Shown: positions 1-7,779, numbered from the stretch's first letter. The stretch: 64,000 bases of DNA from Sacculina carcini (GCA_916048095.2 CAJZIA020000003.1:648244-712243); one strand, 5' to 3'. The notes: generated by a model not told the origin, from the sequence alone. Numbers and translations: made by a program.

Positions 1-2
1 GT

Positions 3-350
3 CAGGGCATGGACCTTTACATTGTCACAAGAATATCTAGTGGTAGTGCGACACCTGAAATATGTCACTGGTGGTGGCAACCGACATCAATGCCACCGCC
101 ACCGGCGCCACCGTCGTCACCGTTACAGCCACAGCCATTACCAACACTTTCACCACCAACACCATCGCCCCCACCGTCTTGGCCGCCAGCACTTTGGCCA
201 CGTCGACGACGACGACAACGACAAATTTGTCGTGTGGTGCCATATAGACATCAACCGACGACTCTGCCCCCGATACCAACGTCTCCTGATTTGTTTGAAT
301 CAGACGCTTCAACACACTTTGAAGATGATGAGGAAAATGACGATTATTAA
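3..350 (+). CDS. 3' end of a proline-rich, acidic-tailed protein (partial, uncertain)
   Basis: This frame is open to the left window edge, so the ATG at 9 may be internal to a longer gene. The product has a proline/serine-rich stretch (about residues 25-65), a run of five arginines near residue 65 and an acidic C-terminus ending DDEENDDY, which looks like a genuine protein end. Two other + frames (a His-rich one from 22 and a Thr-rich one from 62) and one - frame are also open here, because the DNA at about 92-215 is a degenerate CAC/GCC trinucleotide-like tract. I prefer this frame for its acidic tail and its position just upstream of the capsid genes on the same strand. No family was recognised. 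It could be a disordered viral core or regulatory protein, or not a gene at all. Confidence 0.35.
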   Translation, partial: QGMDLYIVTRISSGSATPEICHWWWQPTSMPPPPAPPSSPLQPQPLPTLSPPTPSPPPSWPPALWPRRRRRQRQICRVVPYRHQPTTLPPIPTSPDLFESDASTHFEDDEENDDY

Positions 351-389
351 CAATTAACAATTATTTTTGGTTTAAAAACAGCGAGCACA

Positions 390-1910
390 ATGCATGCGAT
401 TATAGTTTGCTCACAGACAGCAATGGAGTCGGACGGGTTTTATGTCACGCTCCCCAGTGTCGCCAGCACATCAACGTTCCCAAACAACACAACAGCCAAT
501 TTTACCGTGAATCTGCCCCATCCGATTCATCTCGACAACACCCAATGGCGTGTCGCTTTGCACTCTATAATTCTCCCCACCAATTGGCTGACAATCGACA
601 ACGACATTATCATTTCGGAATCGGCAAACCACGAGGACTTTATAGACGGTAAATTCACGAGGGTAGACATTATCAAACCCGGCACCTATACTTTATCACA
701 ACTGGTCAGAGTATTGCAAGAAACACTGTCCAGCGACAAAATAAAGACGAGTGTATTGCCCGACAACCATTTACGGCTAAACTTGGAAAACACAGTGTTG
801 ACAATTAGCCGGAATCTTGCCCAGATGATGGTCGTACACTATGCGTCCGACTATGTACGACACACAGAGTCCCTTACAATATTCAACTCGGCGGCAAAAC
901 AAAGTGAGTTGAGTATATATTTTCGCCTAAGCAACGTGTTTGAAAAACACTTGAAAATCCGTTCCGATTTGGTCCAGGCACAAATACACAATGACCATTT
1001 ACAACCACAATTGAGACACATGCAAGTGAGCAAGCGTACCCCGACACAAGAAATTGTATTTAACCATCTGTATTATCTGCCGCTGTCACAGTCAACCGTC
1101 AACACTGTCAACATCAACATTCTCGACGAATCAGACAACAAATTCCCGTTCACCGCCGGCCCGGGACTGATATTGACTCTGCACTTTCAACGAATGGATC
1201 AAAAGGATTTCTATGTAACACTGGACAGCAGTAGCTGTCGCGAAATGTACCCTCAAAATTCAGCTGCCAGTTTTCGTATCCACCTACCCCAAACTCTTGG
1301 CCTGGATCGTTCGTGGTCGGTAGGTTTGGCAGACATCACATTTGGTCGTAATTGGCTCAATATTGACAAGACGCTAAACTATTTGTGGCTAAACGGCAGC
1401 CCCCACCTGATACCCACAGGCCACTACAACACCAACACAACCTTGCTGGAGACAATTAATCGAGTTTGCAAGCAGACAGTGTTTACGCTTTTACCCAGTG
1501 GACACGTGACAAGTGCAAATGTTGTTGTCATAGTCAACAGTCGACTGGCCCATGCATTGGGCTACGTTCAAGTGCCCGACAACGGTACGCCGTCAATTGA
1601 TGCAAACACGCAGTCCTTGTATTTGATGGACATTAATCGGTTGAATCCTGCGCTAATGTACGTCTACATGGACAAGGTGCAGGCACAACTCATTGGTGAC
1701 AGTATGGCGCCCGTTCTACGAATCATCAGTCCGTATTCAACGGAGCAGCAAACGTTAAACATTCATCGTACGTTCAGTCCTATTCAGTATGTACCGTTGG
1801 AAGACGAGCATATTTCCGACATTGGTATAAATATAAGACAAAGTAACGGTGAATTGGTTTCATTCCAAGAAGAAACGTCGTACCTGACACTTCACTTTAA
1901 GCAGCTGTGA
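390..1910 (+). CDS. Penton/minor-capsid-like protein with duplicated domain
   Basis: The product is 506 aa from the ATG at 390, or 495 aa from the better-placed ATG at 423, which puts the first domain right at the N-terminus. Two copies of one domain are visible. Each begins FYVT(L) (residues 17-20 and 274-277), continues with a Y/F-P-x-N-(T/S) motif, and reaches an NWL motif (65-67 and 321-323), so spacing is conserved at 47-48 residues. Proteins opening with this FYVTLxS motif occur beside the major capsid gene in Maverick/Polinton and adintovirus-like elements and are thought to be minor capsid or penton-type vertex proteins; that assignment is from family knowledge, not structure. No signal peptide or membrane segment is evident. 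The stop codon overlaps the ATG of the next gene by one base (TGATG). Confidence 0.6.
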   Translation: MHAIIVCSQTAMESDGFYVTLPSVASTSTFPNNTTANFTVNLPHPIHLDNTQWRVALHSIILPTNWLTIDNDIIISESANHEDFIDGKFTRVDIIKPGTYTLSQLVRVLQETLSSDKIKTSVLPDNHLRLNLENTVLTISRNLAQMMVVHYASDYVRHTESLTIFNSAAKQSELSIYFRLSNVFEKHLKIRSDLVQAQIHNDHLQPQLRHMQVSKRTPTQEIVFNHLYYLPLSQSTVNTVNINILDESDNKFPFTAGPGLILTLHFQRMDQKDFYVTLDSSSCREMYPQNSAASFRIHLPQTLGLDRSWSVGLADITFGRNWLNIDKTLNYLWLNGSPHLIPTGHYNTNTTLLETINRVCKQTVFTLLPSGHVTSANVVVIVNSRLAHALGYVQVPDNGTPSIDANTQSLYLMDINRLNPALMYVYMDKVQAQLIGDSMAPVLRIISPYSTEQQTLNIHRTFSPIQYVPLEDEHISDIGINIRQSNGELVSFQEETSYLTLHFKQL

Positions 1911-2305
1911 TGACTAAGGCACAGTTGGTCTTTCGCGGTCCGATGATTCAGCGCGGAAGCGGTTTAGGAAGTATTTTCCGAGGCCTCATGCGCGTGATGG
2001 TACCTGCAATAAAAACAGTTGCCCGCCAACCAATCACCAAGAAAATTGCCAAGTCGGCACTAAAGACCGGTGTACGTTCGCTACAGGATGTGCTTGAAGG
2101 CGAGTCGGCCGGTGCAGCACTAAAGCATCGCTCCAAACAAGAAGCTCGGCACTTGCTTCAGACAGGTATAAATAGACTGAACCAAACACCCCCGGCTTCA
2201 GTCATTCGACGACCTGCGAAACGTACAGTTGTCAAGCGACGCCGACCGACACGTGTTTCCAGCGATATTTTTAATAATGCAAAACGTCCAAGAGGGAACA
2301 TGTGA
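1910..2305 (+). CDS. Small basic minor capsid/core protein (adenovirus pVI/pX-like)
   Basis: This 131-aa, strongly basic protein starts at the ATG at 1910, overlapping the previous stop; the GTG just upstream is not a credible eukaryotic start. The N-terminus carries QRGSGLGSIFRGL followed by an amphipathic hydrophobic stretch (about residues 22-37), and the C-terminus is an Arg/Lys-rich tail (RRPAKRTVVKRRRP, KRPR). Polinton elements usually encode a short protein with a glycine-rich GxGLGS motif next to the capsid gene, compared with adenovirus pVI or pX (membrane-active or DNA-condensing). Q14-R-G-S-G18 fits the broad adenain cleavage pattern with Gly at P2 and P1', so it may be processed by the protease encoded downstream; this is inference. 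The tail could be a nuclear localisation or DNA-binding segment. Its 3' end overlaps the capsid gene by 29 bp. Confidence 0.6.
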   Translation: MTKAQLVFRGPMIQRGSGLGSIFRGLMRVMVPAIKTVARQPITKKIAKSALKTGVRSLQDVLEGESAGAALKHRSKQEARHLLQTGINRLNQTPPASVIRRPAKRTVVKRRRPTRVSSDIFNNAKRPRGNM

Positions 2306-3566
2306 AATTGCCGAAGTATTTAGCCGACCTGCTCTGGAGACAAGCACCAAAGCATCGAAAACCTATGTCTATTATCCTGTGAGTCGATTAAACAGTCAGG
2401 GACCGTTTGAGTTTCATCTTCCTCCGCTAGGGTCGTCATCAACACGTCCGTCCAAGACTAAACTCTACGGACGCGTCCGTATTGTGGAAAGTGATGGAAG
2501 TAATATCTCGGATACCGATAATGTAAGCGTGGTCAATCTGTTTCCACATGCACTCTTCAAACAAGTGGACTACCAGATTGGTGACACAATTATTTCCGAC
2601 GCGTCGTCCATGTACGGCTATCGTGCCTATCTGGAAACGCTTTTGTCGTACAATAGCAACGCCAAAGCGGGACATTTACGTTCGGGCATGTGGTGTAAAG
2701 ACACTTGCGGTCAAATGGACGAGACCGGCTCGGAAAACTCGGGATATACCGTACGTAAAGGATGGGTCGGCAAGAGTAAAGTGTTTGATTTCTGTATTCC
2801 GCTGCAACTGGACACCAACCACCAATGCCGTATACTGCCAAGCACCGTGTCCGAGAAAATAAAACTGGTACGCAATTCCGACAAGTTTGCTCTGCTGAGC
2901 GACGCTGACAATTACCGTATTGAGATTGACGAGCTTTGCTTGCACGTGGAAAAAATCACACCACAAGACTCTGTGTGGGTAAACTTTCATAAACACTTGA
3001 GCAAAATTCCGGCCAGATACCCTATACCTCGCGTTCTCATGAAATCCTACACTCTGCCAAAGGGCAACATGGGTGGAACTCTAAACAATATTTTCACCTC
3101 CCAAGTGCCGCGTCAGTTGTTGTTGGGTATTGTCAGCACAGAAGCCTACCATGGTGCCATTGATAAAAATCCATGGAACTTTCAACACTACCAACTAAAT
3201 AGTCTCCAATTTTTTGTCAACGGTGAACCGTTCCCCACGCAAGCGTATAGACCAAATTTCGACAAGGGACTCTACATGCGATCCTACCTGTCCTTGTACG
3301 ACGGCACCGGACTGGATACGGAGAATCAAGGTTTAGATATAACACACGCCGACTACGGTGCCGGTTATTCACTCTTCATTGTTGATTTGACTCCCGACCG
3401 GTGTGGCGGCGATCATTTACATCCCAAAGAATTTGGAAACGTGCGTTGTGAATTGACATTTGCTTCGGCATTGCCGGAAACTGTCAATGTCCTGATCTAC
3501 GCCACGTTTGAAAACGAAATACAAATCGACAGCACGGGACGTGTGACTACCGACTTTCAAGTATGA
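2277..3566 (+). CDS. Predicted double-jelly-roll major capsid protein
   Basis: The product is 429 aa from the ATG at 2277 (MQNVQEG...). The frame stays open upstream to 2229, but only from a TTG codon, so 2277 is the likely start. Its place between the pVI/pX-like gene and the adenain-like protease, its length, and its beta-rich composition with many aromatic/Gly turns fit the Polinton/adintovirus hexon-type capsid protein, the family of the C. elegans F54H12.2-like proteins. I recognise it from context and general sequence character, not from a diagnostic motif, and the fold is not proven. Seen residues include PWNFQHYQLNSLQFFVNGEP (about 292-311), consistent with a conserved capsid strand-loop region. 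No frameshift or internal stop interrupts the frame. The stop overlaps the protease start as ATGA. Confidence 0.65.
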   Translation: MQNVQEGTCEIAEVFSRPALETSTKASKTYVYYPVSRLNSQGPFEFHLPPLGSSSTRPSKTKLYGRVRIVESDGSNISDTDNVSVVNLFPHALFKQVDYQIGDTIISDASSMYGYRAYLETLLSYNSNAKAGHLRSGMWCKDTCGQMDETGSENSGYTVRKGWVGKSKVFDFCIPLQLDTNHQCRILPSTVSEKIKLVRNSDKFALLSDADNYRIEIDELCLHVEKITPQDSVWVNFHKHLSKIPARYPIPRVLMKSYTLPKGNMGGTLNNIFTSQVPRQLLLGIVSTEAYHGAIDKNPWNFQHYQLNSLQFFVNGEPFPTQAYRPNFDKGLYMRSYLSLYDGTGLDTENQGLDITHADYGAGYSLFIVDLTPDRCGGDHLHPKEFGNVRCELTFASALPETVNVLIYATFENEIQIDSTGRVTTDFQV

Positions 3567-4045
3567 ACGCTGTCGAGCTAGAACAATTGCTGAGTGTTTT
3601 GCCCACATTTTGCGGTGTGTGGGCCTCGGATCGGTTGCGACATTTCACGTTTTCGCCCAACCAACGCATGTCTATTGTTGTCAATGTACAACCTCGCTGG
3701 CAACCCGGTCTTCATTGGGTGGTTTTTGCGTGGGATGGTGAAAATCTTCAATTCTTTGATTCATCTGGCACCCCACCCATCTGGCATCCTTCGTTTACCG
3801 AATTTATAAACAAGCATGGAGGTTATAAATGTTGTGTTGTAAGCACACGCATCATTCAAGCTGTTGAGACTGACGTGTGCGGACATTACTGTGCTCTATT
3901 TGTGTCATTGTTTGACGCCGGCTGGAATCTGCAAGATTTCGTCGCGTGCTTCACTGACAAATTACACGTCAACAATCGACTTGTTGAGACGGTATGGTTA
4001 TCCTTATCGACTGCGAAGGGTTTCAATATAAGGAATCACAACTAA
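3563..4045 (+). CDS. Adenovirus-type maturation cysteine protease (adenain-like, C5/Ulp1 fold)
   Basis: This 160-aa protein has the complete catalytic set in the expected order: His51 (HWVVFAWD), Asp66 (FFDSSG), oxyanion Gln99 (IIQAVETD) and nucleophile Cys106 followed by Gly (VCGHYCALF). Human adenovirus protease is about 204 aa, and Polinton versions are often shorter. In this family the enzyme cleaves capsid and core precursors during virion maturation, so the pVI/pX-like protein at 1910-2305 is a plausible substrate. The start ATG overlaps the capsid stop by 4 nt and the 3' end overlaps the next gene by 52 nt, a tightly packed late-gene arrangement. No key residue is missing, so the gene looks intact. 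This is the most secure identification in the window. Confidence 0.87.
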   Translation: MNAVELEQLLSVLPTFCGVWASDRLRHFTFSPNQRMSIVVNVQPRWQPGLHWVVFAWDGENLQFFDSSGTPPIWHPSFTEFINKHGGYKCCVVSTRIIQAVETDVCGHYCALFVSLFDAGWNLQDFVACFTDKLHVNNRLVETVWLSLSTAKGFNIRNHN

Positions 4046-4515
4046 TCGTCAAGGAGCTGGCCATATACGACATGATGTCCGGGTATATGTGGCACACAAT
4101 ACTGCCCGCACCACGGCAGGTTGTCAACCCTGAACGGCGCAGACATTTCACGTATTTGACCGCCACGCTGCACGGACTGGACTACCATTACAACCCCTAC
4201 AGCACAACAAAGTACGAGCGCAAGCTGCGGGACGCCACTCGTCTCATCCAGAGCTTAGCTCCTGATCGGATTTACGCCAAGGGCTTGGACAAAGCTCACC
4301 GTCTATCCCAACTTCTCACCCTCAACATTGAAAACTTGGAAGATGTCCTACCGCCAGAATTCGCCTCAAGTGTTCGAACCACCCCAATCACATACGTTAC
4401 GCCATGCCCATATGACCACACGTTCCCCACCAACTGTGCCCTTGTTAGATGTCAATACTTTGGAAAAATCGCCTATGCCATGTATATGCCTGTGCCTCGC
4501 ATGTTGCCGTTTTAA
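3994..4515 (+). CDS. DEDD-exonuclease-like protein with C-terminal Cys/His cluster
   Basis: The 173-aa product opens with a hydrophobic strand and Asp-x-Glu (D6, E8 in LIDCEGF) followed by an IVKELAIYD strand. That is how DEDD/RNase H-fold exonuclease-like proteins begin and how a group of small proteins of invertebrate mobile elements begins. A later segment, DRIYAKGLDKAHRL (91-104), could be the second conserved block. Cys138, His142, Cys148 and Cys153 form a possible zinc-binding cluster near the C-terminus. I do not see a clear full set of four acidic residues, so activity is uncertain. The ATG lies inside the protease gene in another frame (52-nt overlap). The TAA overlaps an AATAAA signal, which makes it the last gene of this rightward set. 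Confidence 0.5.
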   Translation: MVILIDCEGFQYKESQLIVKELAIYDMMSGYMWHTILPAPRQVVNPERRRHFTYLTATLHGLDYHYNPYSTTKYERKLRDATRLIQSLAPDRIYAKGLDKAHRLSQLLTLNIENLEDVLPPEFASSVRTTPITYVTPCPYDHTFPTNCALVRCQYFGKIAYAMYMPVPRMLPF

Positions 4516-4519
4516 TAAA
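4514..4519 (+). terminator. Polyadenylation signal of the rightward capsid gene set
   Basis: AATAAA overlaps the TAA stop of the exonuclease-like gene. A second AATAAA follows at 4615-4620. The 128-bp convergent gap (4516-4643) holds signals for both strands and nothing else recognisable. Confidence 0.6.
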
Positions 4520-4542
4520 TTGACAGTTTCAACAAGTGACTT

Positions 4543-4548
4543 TTTATT
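4543..4548 (-). terminator. Polyadenylation signal of the leftward gene
   Basis: TTTATT on + reads AATAAA on -, about 95 nt beyond the stop of the 4644-5288 gene. The 3' ends of the two convergent transcripts would therefore overlap by tens of bases. Confidence 0.5.
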
Positions 4549-4643
4549 ATACGCGTCAAAATAAAACAAACATGGTAAATTCAAATGTATATTTGTTGCC
4601 GGGTTAAACATCCGAATAAATCCAAACGATGTAAAACATGAAA

Positions 4644-5288
4644 TCAACAAACTTTTCTCTTCTTGCGTCTCGGAGTTCCCGATGCCTCAACGGCCAGCAC
4701 TTGTTCAAATCCCTCGCCATTGAACGGCTCGTAGCGACGTGTCTCCTTCAGATATTTCTTGCGGTCAATGTGGTAGCTGAGCGTAATTCGTTTGGCCCAG
4801 CGCATGGAGTTGCTTGTTTCGTTGGGCGGCTGAAACACTTGAGTTTCGTCTGCGCACGTTAGCGCAACGTAGTCGATATTCATATCCATGCTATCGAATA
4901 TAGTATCCAACAGCACGGTTCGCATTGCCCGACTCATGACAGTATCCAAAACAATTTGTAGCCGACTGTTCTTTTTGAATATTTTCACTCGCGCCGTGCG
5001 AATGTTCCAATACGGGTCAAAGTACTGTTCAAAGGACATGAGCTTTTCTAGTTTCTTGGCCAGTTTTCTGAATACGACGTTGGTCACCGGTTCTTTGGTC
5101 TCTGCAAAGAGTATCCAAATCCGTTGTTCTAGTGGCTTGCCGCATATTGTAGGATAATTTGTGACAAAACTCACACCGTGCTGCTTCAGCGGTAGAATCC
5201 TCTCGGTCGTTTCGACTTGATCCGGTTGAGGCATACTAACACATGCCATGTTGAAACTTGGTATTTGCGACATGAGGTCTTGAGACAT
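4644..5288 (-). CDS. Hypothetical protein with SV40-type nuclear localisation signal
   Basis: This is a 214-aa protein read leftward from the ATG at 5288-5286. No family was recognised. It is soluble-looking, with mixed alpha/beta character and no membrane span. The C-terminus ends PRRKKRKVC (residues 206-214), closely matching the monopartite SV40-type nuclear localisation consensus, so a nuclear role is likely. It is the only gene of the block on the minus strand, convergent with the capsid set and divergent from the two small genes at 5796-6479, with which it shares the repeat-rich region 5289-5795. In small DNA viruses such an opposed gene is often an early or regulatory gene; that reading is inference. 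Codon usage resembles the neighbouring genes and the frame is uninterrupted. Confidence 0.65.
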   Translation of the reverse strand: MSQDLMSQIPSFNMACVSMPQPDQVETTERILPLKQHGVSFVTNYPTICGKPLEQRIWILFAETKEPVTNVVFRKLAKKLEKLMSFEQYFDPYWNIRTARVKIFKKNSRLQIVLDTVMSRAMRTVLLDTIFDSMDMNIDYVALTCADETQVFQPPNETSNSMRWAKRITLSYHIDRKKYLKETRRYEPFNGEGFEQVLAVEASGTPRRKKRKVC

Positions 5289-5795
5289 GTTGAGACGAAA
5301 ATTTCACAAGCAGCGAGGCGTACACGTCAGCTCACAACCACTGCTCTCGTTCAACTGACTGTCGTCGCTAACCGCTAGTTATATGTTGACTGCGCAATAG
5401 AACTTGTTTAGACTTGCATACTTGACTGTATGTCTGTATGTTAACTGCGCAATAGCACTTGTTTAGACTTGACTGTATGTCTGTATGCTAACTGCGCAAT
5501 AGCACTTGTTTAGACTTGCATACTTGACTGTATGTCTGTATGTTAACTGCGCAATAGCACTTGCATACTTGACTGTATGTCTGTATGTTAACTGCGCAAT
5601 AAGACTTGCATACTTGACTGTATGTCTGTATGTTAACTGCGCAATAGCACTTGCATACTTGGCTGTATGTCTGTATGCTAACTGCGCAATAAGACTTGCT
5701 CAGACTTGGTTGTATGCCAGCTGCGCATTATAATTTGTTGAATATATAGTACCGCATGTCACAATTTTTCCCTAGTTGCTCACCAACCTTGGGTG
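5289..5795. promoter_or_regulatory. Divergent intergenic region with ~45/55-bp tandem repeats and TATA box
   Basis: The region lies between the divergent genes 4644-5288 (-) and 5796-6095 (+). Seven copies of CTGCGCAATA (TGCGCAAT starting at 5391, 5446, 5493, 5548, 5593, 5638, 5683) plus a decayed eighth (5722) are spaced 55, 47, 55, 45, 45, 45 and 39 bp apart. The spacer is built of TTGACTGTATGTCTGTATG and CACTTGTTTAGACTTG pieces. TGCGCAAT is close to a C/EBP-type bZIP site. A TATA box (TATATA, 5743-5748) sits about 50 bp before the ATG at 5796. The array may be an enhancer or origin-type iteron set serving both directions. The reading frame across it (5506-5733) only translates the repeat. 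Confidence 0.7.
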
Positions 5796-6095
5796 ATGAC
5801 GGACGTGCACATGTCGTGCGTATCTCCATCCACACAAATTCCCAACTATAATTATCGATATATTGGCGGTCAGCAAAACAATCTGCAAATTCTCGCTGAA
5901 TCGACCCAGGAATTCACCTCGTTCAAACAGTGTCTATCTACAGCACTCAAGGACGGTGTGTCCGTTCCCGATACATGGACTGCCGATCTCGAAATTATCT
6001 ACGAAACTGCAGACGTCATTTATATTTTGAAGATTGACCGACAGATCAGTAAACACGTGTGCTCTCGCTGCGCCGCTCCGCGTCGCGCCCGCTAA
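5796..6095 (+). CDS. Small hypothetical protein A with C-terminal CxxC
   Basis: The product is 99 aa from the ATG at 5796; the GTG immediately before it is not a likely start. A TATA box at 5743-5748 is correctly placed to drive it. The C-terminus is short and basic with a Cys pair (HVCSRCAAPRRAR). The central part, with SF at 42-43, Cys46, Ala50, Pro58, Tyr76 and Asp81, lines up loosely with the next gene product, suggesting the two are old duplicates. No family was recognised. It ends 9 bp before the next ATG, so both may be on one transcript. Confidence 0.5.
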   Translation: MTDVHMSCVSPSTQIPNYNYRYIGGQQNNLQILAESTQEFTSFKQCLSTALKDGVSVPDTWTADLEIIYETADVIYILKIDRQISKHVCSRCAAPRRAR

Positions 6096-6104
6096 CACCC
6101 AAAC

Positions 6105-6479
6105 ATGGAATTGGAATTTAGATCGTCGTCGGAGGACGAAGGGTACAACTCTGACAATGTTGTACCCCGTGAACACGCCTACAATCAATGCAGAAGACAT
6201 TTCCTCGAACGCATGGAAAGGGCAGCCGAAACTGTTCTGCACGAATACGACCTCGGTAACCCTGACGCCGACAGCGATAAAGTATACTTTTTTGCAATAT
6301 TTGACAATGAGGGTGCATTGCATGTGCCAACGCACGGATACCATTCATTCACCGAATGCTATGGCGATGCTCAAGACATGTCTCTAGAACTTCCAAATTG
6401 TTTACGAGTCTTGATCATGTATGATCTGTTGACATTGTATTTCACTGTATTTGATAATGAATACAACGGAATGGTTTGA
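6105..6479 (+). CDS. Small acidic hypothetical protein B
   Basis: This 124-aa protein has an acidic, serine-rich N-terminus (SSSEDEGYNSD, residues 7-17, good casein-kinase-2-type sites), a helical Arg/Glu segment (about 22-48) and two similar hydrophobic strands ending FDNE: YFFAIFDNEG (61-70) and YFTVFDNEY (112-120). SF at 81-82, Cys85, Ala89 and Pro97 keep exactly the spacing seen in the preceding gene. No family was recognised. It is the last protein gene of the window: satellite-type modules begin about 50 bp after its stop, and no AATAAA follows closely. Confidence 0.5.
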   Translation: MELEFRSSSEDEGYNSDNVVPREHAYNQCRRHFLERMERAAETVLHEYDLGNPDADSDKVYFFAIFDNEGALHVPTHGYHSFTECYGDAQDMSLELPNCLRVLIMYDLLTLYFTVFDNEYNGMV

Positions 6480-6526
6480 AACAAACAGTTTTGAAATATT
6501 TATACTCAAAGCAAAGACAGAAACGT

Positions 6527-6918
6527 TCCCCGTCAGTATGGTACCATCTCAAGGTCACCTTGGATGATGCACAATCACGCATCGCGCACGTGATAGCAAC
6601 TCTGCTTTTCTTAGCAGCTCTGCAACTCTGCAAAGTACCCCATGACCTCGGTGCAATGCACACACCATGATAACGTGCTGACGTCAACAGTGCTGACGTC
6701 AGCGCATGCGCAGTACATCAAACACATTCCCCGCCAGTCTGGCGCCATCTCAAGGTCACCTTGGCTGATGCAATGCACACATCATGATACCGTGCTGACG
6801 TCTGCGCATGCGCAGTACATCAAACACATTCCCCGCCAGTCTGGCGCCATCTCAAGGTCACCTTGGATAATGCAATACACACACCATGATACCGTGCTGA
6901 CGTCTGCGCATGCGCAGT
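6527..6918. promoter_or_regulatory. Triplicated 102-bp module with CRE/NRF-1/nuclear-receptor-like motifs
   Basis: NRF-1-type GCGCATGCGCA cores at 6701, 6803 and 6905 and the palindrome CAAGGTCACCTTG at 6550, 6751 and 6853 show a 102-bp period in the right two repeats. TGACGTCA occurs at about 6694, and TGACGTC-type half sites precede the other NRF-1 motifs. The middle repeat also keeps TGATGCAAT (about 6765), which the third has lost. The left repeat (6527-6650) is diverged and carries extra CTCTGCAA/CAGCTC sequence. The same module, doubled, opens every full satellite unit to the right. It could be an enhancer of the adjacent small genes read leftward, or simply the first satellite block. 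Confidence 0.75.
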
Positions 6919-6929
6919 TTAAACACACT

Positions 6930-7503
6930 TGATAAATATTTTTAAATCAACTTGTTTTAACACAATTAATTACCATAACCTAATATAATATACCAAATAC
7001 GCGCACCACTATTGTATCATGTGCGCCACAAGTGCCTCACAATTCTATAAATTAATTAACATAACCAAATATAATAAACATTAATACGTGCGCCACAATT
7101 GTATCATGTGCGCCACAAGTGTCTCACAATTCTATAAATTAATTAATTAACATAACCAAATATAATAAACATTAATACGCGCGCCACAATTGTATAATGT
7201 GCGCCACAAGTGTCTCACAATTCTATAAATTAATTAACATAACCAAATATAATAAACATTAATACGCGCGCCACAATTGTATAATGTGCGCCACAAGTGT
7301 CTCACAATTCTATAAATTAAATTTAATTCTCAAACTAATTTAATAAACATTAATATGCGCGTCACAATTTTATCATGTGCGCCACAAGTGTCTCACAAAT
7401 CTATAAATTAATTAGCATAACCAAATATACTAAACATTAATACGCGCGCCACTATTGTATCATGCGCGCCACATTTGTCTCACAATTCGAAATTAATTTA
7501 ATT
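6930..7503. repeat. Six ~90-bp A/T-rich subrepeats
   Basis: The core GCGCCACAATTGTATCATG and close variants recur at about 7001, 7091, 7181, 7268, 7358 and 7446. Each core is followed by GCGCCACAAGTGTCTCACAA, then TCTATAAATTAATTAACATA and AATAAACATTAATAC. GCGCCACAA occurs twice per repeat about 20 bp apart, and CACAATTGT contains a small palindrome. This block is the more regular parent-like version of the three- to five-copy block present in each satellite unit. No gene is visible. Confidence 0.85.
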
Positions 7504-7779
7504 GTACACTCGTGCTTGCGCACTATATATACCACATTTAAACCATCCTCTTGAACCTCTACAATAGCCGAACTGCGTAAGACTCTGCTCGAACCCCGAG
7601 GACCTCGGTTCGAATCCCAGCCAGGTAAAAAACTTTCTTCACTCGACACTACACTCTACACACAAATAATCGAAATATATAAGATGAATTAAATAAAATA
7701 AATAAATTAAATAAAATAAATAAAGTAAATCAATAAAATAAATAAATGAATTAATAAATAAATAAATTGATTCAAATAT
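7504..7779 (+). repeat. Divergent tRNA-like head with short A/T tail (copy 0)
   Basis: A TATA box (TATATATA, 7524-7531) precedes the tRNA-like head at 7565-7625, whose first box is TAGCCGAACTG instead of TGGCCGAACCG; the B box GGTTCGAATCC is intact. The ATG found in every later copy is ATA here. The tail (about 7676-7775) is only ~100 bp of AAATAAAT-type sequence and has not become a 9-mer array. It looks like the least expanded copy and marks the left edge of the satellite family. Confidence 0.75.

Noticed and set aside
22-360. His-rich + frame and Val-rich - frame at the left edge
   Set aside because: Both are shadows of the CAC/GCC-rich tract; the + frame with the acidic tail is more protein-like, though still uncertain.
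2676-2996. Minus-strand frames within the capsid gene
   Set aside because: Shadows of the capsid reading frame, without start context or promoter; the + frame is complete and fits its neighbours.
5506-5733. 75-residue frame with repeated LAYLTVCLYVNCAI
   Set aside because: Direct translation of the ~45-bp promoter repeat; ends with the repeat.
6930-7503. CRISPR array
   Set aside because: Repeats are ~90 bp, contiguous and without unique spacers; no cas-like genes.
7452-7649. 65-residue minus frame containing PGWDSNRGPRGSS
   Set aside because: This is the antisense translation of the tRNA-like head, a well-known false gene produced by tRNA-derived repeats.
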